Notes under the pieces: generated by a model | The model's database searches: none | Seen by the model: only the letters and a program-made list of their open reading frames with translations | Told to the model about the DNA's origin: nothing | From: Candidatus Ozemobacteraceae bacterium | GTDB taxonomy: Bacteria > Muiribacteriota > Ozemobacteria > Ozemobacterales > Ozemobacteraceae | NCBI GenBank assembly: GCA_035373905.1 | Contig: DAOSOK010000053.1 | Span: 1-25,235 of the forward strand | DNA length: 25,235 nt | Reading direction: 5' to 3' | Position numbers and translations under genes: made by a program | Shown: piece by piece, positions 23,069 through 25,235 of the stretch | Numbering within the stretch: the stretch's first letter is position 1 | Layout of the letters: each line of letters begins with the position of its first letter

Positions 23069-24028
23069 ATGAGACGAGTGGTAATTCCTGACAATACGCG
23101 GAGTGATATCCTTCGCCGTTTTTCAAAGCTGAAAGTCTGGAAGAGAGGAGACCAGCGCGCTCCTCACAAGCCTCTGCTGGTTTTACTTTCGCTCGGGAGA
23201 GTCGCGGCAGGAAGTGAACGGCTCGTCAGATTTGCCGATATCGAGCGGAAGCTTGCAAAACTTCTTCGCGACTTCGGACCGTATCGCCGTTCCTATCACC
23301 CGGAATTTCCCTTCTGGTACATGCAGTCTGACGGATTATGGGAAATCCCCTGCGTTGAGCGCCTCAGAAATGAAAAGAACTTCTCCGGAATCAGCCGCGG
23401 TCTGTTTCTTCAGAACGATGCTGCCGGAGGTTTCCCGTCGGATGTGTATGATGCGCTGAAGAAAGATCCGAAGCTGATCAGGGACGTCGCCAGATCGATA
23501 CTCATTGCTCACTTCCCCGAGTCGTATCACGAAGATCTTCTTTTGGAAACCGGACTCGAATGTCTGATGGGTTCGAATGCCGGGATTGATATCGATAGCA
23601 CTAATGATATATATACAGCTACATTAGCTAGCCAGAAAAGAAATGCGGAATTCCGCCATCGAATCCTTCGTGCATACGAGTATCGGTGTTGTGTTTGCGA
23701 CCTCGGCCTTCAGCTCGGTCTCGCACCGATCGGCGTCGAGGCGGCCCACATCAAATGGCATCAGGCGGGTGGTCCCGCCGAAGAGCCGAACGGTCTTTGC
23801 CTCTGCGCTCTTCATCACAAGCTTTTCGACCGCGGCGCCTGGGGATTGACGGAATCGCTCCAGGTCGTCGTGTCGGAAGAAACGAGCGGCCCGGGAAAGG
23901 AAGAATGGCTTCTCCGCTTCCTCGGACGGAAAATCCGCGTTCCCACCCGCGCTGACTACAAACCCGCAGATGCCTTCAGACAGTGGCACGTCAAGGAAGT
24001 CCTCCAGCATCCCTTTCTGGCTCTTTGA
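23069..24028 (+). CDS. Phosphorothioate/modification-dependent HNH restriction endonuclease (ScoMcrA/SprMcrA-like, type IV)
   Basis: The 319-residue protein has an N-terminal sulfur-binding-type domain. Its hallmark string, APHKPLLVLLSLGRVAAGS at 31-49, is followed by KLAKLLRDFGPYR, HPEFPFWYMQSDGLWEIP. The C-terminal HNH nuclease (about 200-265) has YRCCVCD, AAHIKWH with H227, N241 in EEPNGLCLCALHHKLFDRG, and H250. Characterised relatives cut DNA carrying phosphorothioate linkages and some also cut methylcytosine sites, acting as stand-alone defence against foreign modified DNA. No dnd/ssp modification genes are in the window, as expected for a host lacking that modification. The interdomain linker (GIDIDSTNDIYTATLAS) is encoded by a conspicuous AT-rich patch. 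ATG 23069 has no nearby Shine-Dalgarno sequence; GGAGG at 23028 is 36 bases away. The last six codons overlap an IS3-type remnant. Confidence 0.85.
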   Translation: MRRVVIPDNTRSDILRRFSKLKVWKRGDQRAPHKPLLVLLSLGRVAAGSERLVRFADIERKLAKLLRDFGPYRRSYHPEFPFWYMQSDGLWEIPCVERLRNEKNFSGISRGLFLQNDAAGGFPSDVYDALKKDPKLIRDVARSILIAHFPESYHEDLLLETGLECLMGSNAGIDIDSTNDIYTATLASQKRNAEFRHRILRAYEYRCCVCDLGLQLGLAPIGVEAAHIKWHQAGGPAEEPNGLCLCALHHKLFDRGAWGLTESLQVVVSEETSGPGKEEWLLRFLGRKIRVPTRADYKPADAFRQWHVKEVLQHPFLAL

Positions 24029-24103
24029 TTGCCGAACATTGTTTCGCTGAAGAACATCACGGTAACTTCGGCATACCAAATGCGGCCATTCGAGCGTCGA
24101 GTG
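24004..24103 (-). mobile_element. Remnant of an IS3-family transposase (OrfB) gene
   Basis: Read on the minus strand, 24067-24010 encodes SYRDVLQRNNVRQSKSQKG. This matches the IS3-family DDE segment of the form YRxLLxxxGIRQSMSRKGNCWDN. Directly upstream, HSTLEWPH stands where the family has HSDxGWQY, with the reading disturbed. After the Gly, two bases seem to be missing (GGGATGCTGG where GGGAACTGCTGG would give GNCW). No intact ORF, terminal repeats or target duplication is seen, so this is a short dead fragment. It overlaps the stop of the HNH gene (24026-24028). The part at 24083-24107 folds into an 11-bp hairpin (CGGCCATTCGA, loop GCG) that could now end HNH transcripts. Confidence 0.55.
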
Positions 24104-24128
24104 GCCGGCATACAGCAGCATTGTAGTA

Positions 24129-24500
24129 TTATATATAGTATCTGATAATATCTGCGGTGCGATGACGAGCAGGGTCAGCCCCCGGCTTCGATCCAGACCA
24201 GCGGTTCCTCGCCCTTGTCACGGCGGAATACCTCCCTCCCTTGCCGATATGCGGCCGCAGCAAGGCAAGGAGCCGCTCATCGCCGGAATGAACGTTCAGA
24301 TCAATGGCGACCGCTTTTTCGAAAAAGCGACCCAATCAGGGTCTCCGCACCTTGATAAACATCAAAATCCACATACCAGGAAGGGCACTGAATATTTTTT
24401 TCAGATACTGTGAAATTTTGTCTGAGAATTTTCGAATGTATGGATGAAGGGAAAATATCCTGGGCAAAATGAAGGGGGTAACAAGCATCGAAAGAGGTGA
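24129..24500 (-). pseudogene. Possible decayed AT-rich coding stretch upstream of the cREC gene
   Basis: This fills most of the 477-base gap 24029-24505. On the minus strand, one frame (24500 down to about 24325) reads FPSSIHSKILRQNFTVSEKN, then WYVDFDVYQGAETLIG. If one G is removed near 24333 it continues as RFFEKAVAIDLNVHSGDERL and LALLRPHIGKGGRYSAV down to about 24230. The joined reading is protein-like with few rare codons, but it lacks a start signal, overlaps the cREC leader and has no recognised family. It may be further mobile-element debris or chance. DNA between 24350 and 24490 is clearly richer in A and T than the rest of the window. Confidence 0.3.
24312..24329. repeat. Perfect 18-bp palindrome CGCTTTTTCGAAAAAGCG
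   Basis: The sequence equals its reverse complement over 18 bases and sits about 180 bases upstream of the cREC start in AT-rich intergenic DNA. It may be an operator dyad or an accident of the T-run/A-run. As RNA it would give a 7-bp stem with a TCGA loop. Confidence 0.4.
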
Positions 24501-24505
24501 TGCCG

Positions 24506-25027
24506 ATGATCGAAAACCCGGAGGATTCGAGTAAGACCCGATACCTATGCATCATAGAAAACGACCCTGCCCGCATCGAACGGATGACCGCGGCTCTCGT
24601 GCCTTTGAATCAGGTATATACGCCGGTGTATTTGCATGAAGCCCGCGCCGCCATCGAATGGTTGAAAGCGAACATCACGGAAGTCGCCTTCATATCTCTC
24701 GATTATGATCTCTACCGCCCGGGTGAAACAATGCCCTGGCCCGGCGATGGCATGGATGTCGTGGAATGGCTGGAAACTTCGCTGTCGAAGGCCGACCATC
24801 GTCCCATGGTCATCATTCATAGCGCACGGTGTAAAACCGCGCAGATGATGTACAACAGGCTGAAAAAGGCCGGCTATATGACGGTCCAGATACCTCCGCA
24901 TCAAAATGACCGCTGGATCGAGGAGGAATGGGTTGGCGTGTTTAGCAGTCGTTGGTCCTTGCGCTCTGCTCTCGAGGAGATCGAAAAGAAATGGCCCGGG
25001 TTGCTGGAAGCCCTGGGTGATGAATGA
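24506..25027 (+). CDS. Receiver-like protein of the cREC (cyclic-phosphate-processing receiver) type
   Basis: The 173-residue single-domain protein resembles the cREC family. It has a first strand with acidic residues (YLCIIENDPARIERM), LHEARAAIEWL, the central AFISLDYDLYRPGE with D66 and D68 where the family has LDHDLG, then GDGMDVVEWLE, and the diagnostic MVIIHSARCKTAQMMYNRL (H105, S106), ending KKAGYMTVQIPP. Ordinary receivers lack the IHS motif and keep a Lys near the end, which is missing here. From the literature I recall cREC being linked to handling of cyclic-phosphate RNA or nucleotide ends and to conflict loci; its activity here is inference. ATG 24506 has AGAGG eight bases upstream; GTG 24497 and ATG 24500 overlap that site. 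A downstream partial gene follows closely and is probably in the same operon. Confidence 0.65.
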   Translation: MIENPEDSSKTRYLCIIENDPARIERMTAALVPLNQVYTPVYLHEARAAIEWLKANITEVAFISLDYDLYRPGETMPWPGDGMDVVEWLETSLSKADHRPMVIIHSARCKTAQMMYNRLKKAGYMTVQIPPHQNDRWIEEEWVGVFSSRWSLRSALEEIEKKWPGLLEALGDE

Positions 25028-25051
25028 ACGTTCGAAAGGGGGATGGGCACG

Positions 25052-25235
25052 ATGCCGAAAATGACGCATGGCAGTATGATCGATGTCCAGGACAAGGGCG
25101 CCCAGAAAATCATTCTCCAGGCCGTTATCACCTATATCAATCGATATTCCGGTGTGATGTCGAGGTCCGGTGTGTCCGTCCTTCATTTCCGATGGGCCCC
25201 ATTTCCGGTTTGTCGGTCGGGGGCCCGCGGCGCTG
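25052..25235 (+). CDS. Partial gene at the right edge, unrecognised
   Basis: A frame opens at ATG 25052, about nine bases after AAAGGGGG, and stays open to the end of the window (61 codons). The first part reads as normal protein (MTHGSMIDVQDKGAQKIILQ, AVITYINRYSGVM); the later part (SVLHFRWAPFPVCRSGARGA) is less convincing. An alternative ATG at 25043 abuts the Shine-Dalgarno sequence. Another frame from ATG 25024 overlaps the cREC stop by four bases (ATGA) and is also open to the edge, but its Pro/Arg/His-rich content is less plausible. It is probably the second gene of the cREC operon. Confidence 0.45.
   Translation, partial: MPKMTHGSMIDVQDKGAQKIILQAVITYINRYSGVMSRSGVSVLHFRWAPFPVCRSGARGA

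Noticed and set aside
23069..24028. Complete dnd/ssp phosphorothioation system
   Set aside because: No modification genes (dndA-E or ssp) occur in the window. The nuclease is stand-alone here.
1..25235. tRNA, rRNA, riboswitch or CRISPR array
   Set aside because: No cloverleaf, rRNA-like tract, aptamer signature or regularly spaced direct repeats were recognised by eye.

Overview
The window looks like ordinary chromosome of a GC-rich, Gram-negative-type bacterium. The signs are several Sec signal peptides, a lipobox lipoprotein, an SH3/TPR envelope protein, a membrane beta-propeller protein and two large multi-sensor signalling proteins. The taxon cannot be read from the sequence. The style (big sensor fusions, putative-Ig lipoproteins, short-type aconitase, FolE2) would fit an uncultured phylum or a deltaproteobacterial relative, but that is a guess. 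No rRNA, tRNA, CRISPR array or intact transposase was seen.

Layout. 1-3421: the end of a zinc-ribbon protein, aconitase with its terminator, a nested inverted repeat, and a fumarylacetoacetate-hydrolase-family enzyme. 3418-9089: a secreted SH3-TPR protein, a convergent five-helix membrane protein with a PQQ-type propeller, and divergently from it a fusion of an RsbW-type ATPase, two GAF domains and a degenerate GGDEF domain. 9107-11414: a minus-strand two-gene operon encoding an unknown secreted protein and a subtilisin-fold protein that has lost catalytic residues. Its promoter contains a perfect 18-bp palindrome. 11526-17758: a 917-residue regulator combining an AbiEi-like N-terminus, TPR repeats and an OmpR/PhoB-type winged helix, divergent from a large putative-Ig lipoprotein. 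Two tandem CTTCGAAG palindromes lie between them. 17794-21443: a PAS-GAF-PAS-PAS hybrid histidine kinase and a frameshifted Fn3/thioredoxin-like gene. 21444-25235: gene debris, folE2 with its promoter, a second copy of the nested repeat, a phosphorothioate/modification-dependent HNH restriction enzyme, an IS3-family transposase remnant, an AT-rich gap, a cREC-type receiver-like gene and a partial gene at the edge.

How it fits together. The first 20 kb is mostly housekeeping metabolism plus envelope sensing and signalling. The last 3 kb looks like an accessory strip with a stand-alone type IV restriction enzyme, IS and repeat debris, AT-rich DNA and a receiver-like protein from a family linked to nucleotide/RNA-end conflict systems. 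The best candidates for undescribed biology are the AbiEi-TPR-winged-helix regulator with its divergent lipoprotein, the pseudo-subtilisin operon under its palindrome, and the HNH/cREC strip.
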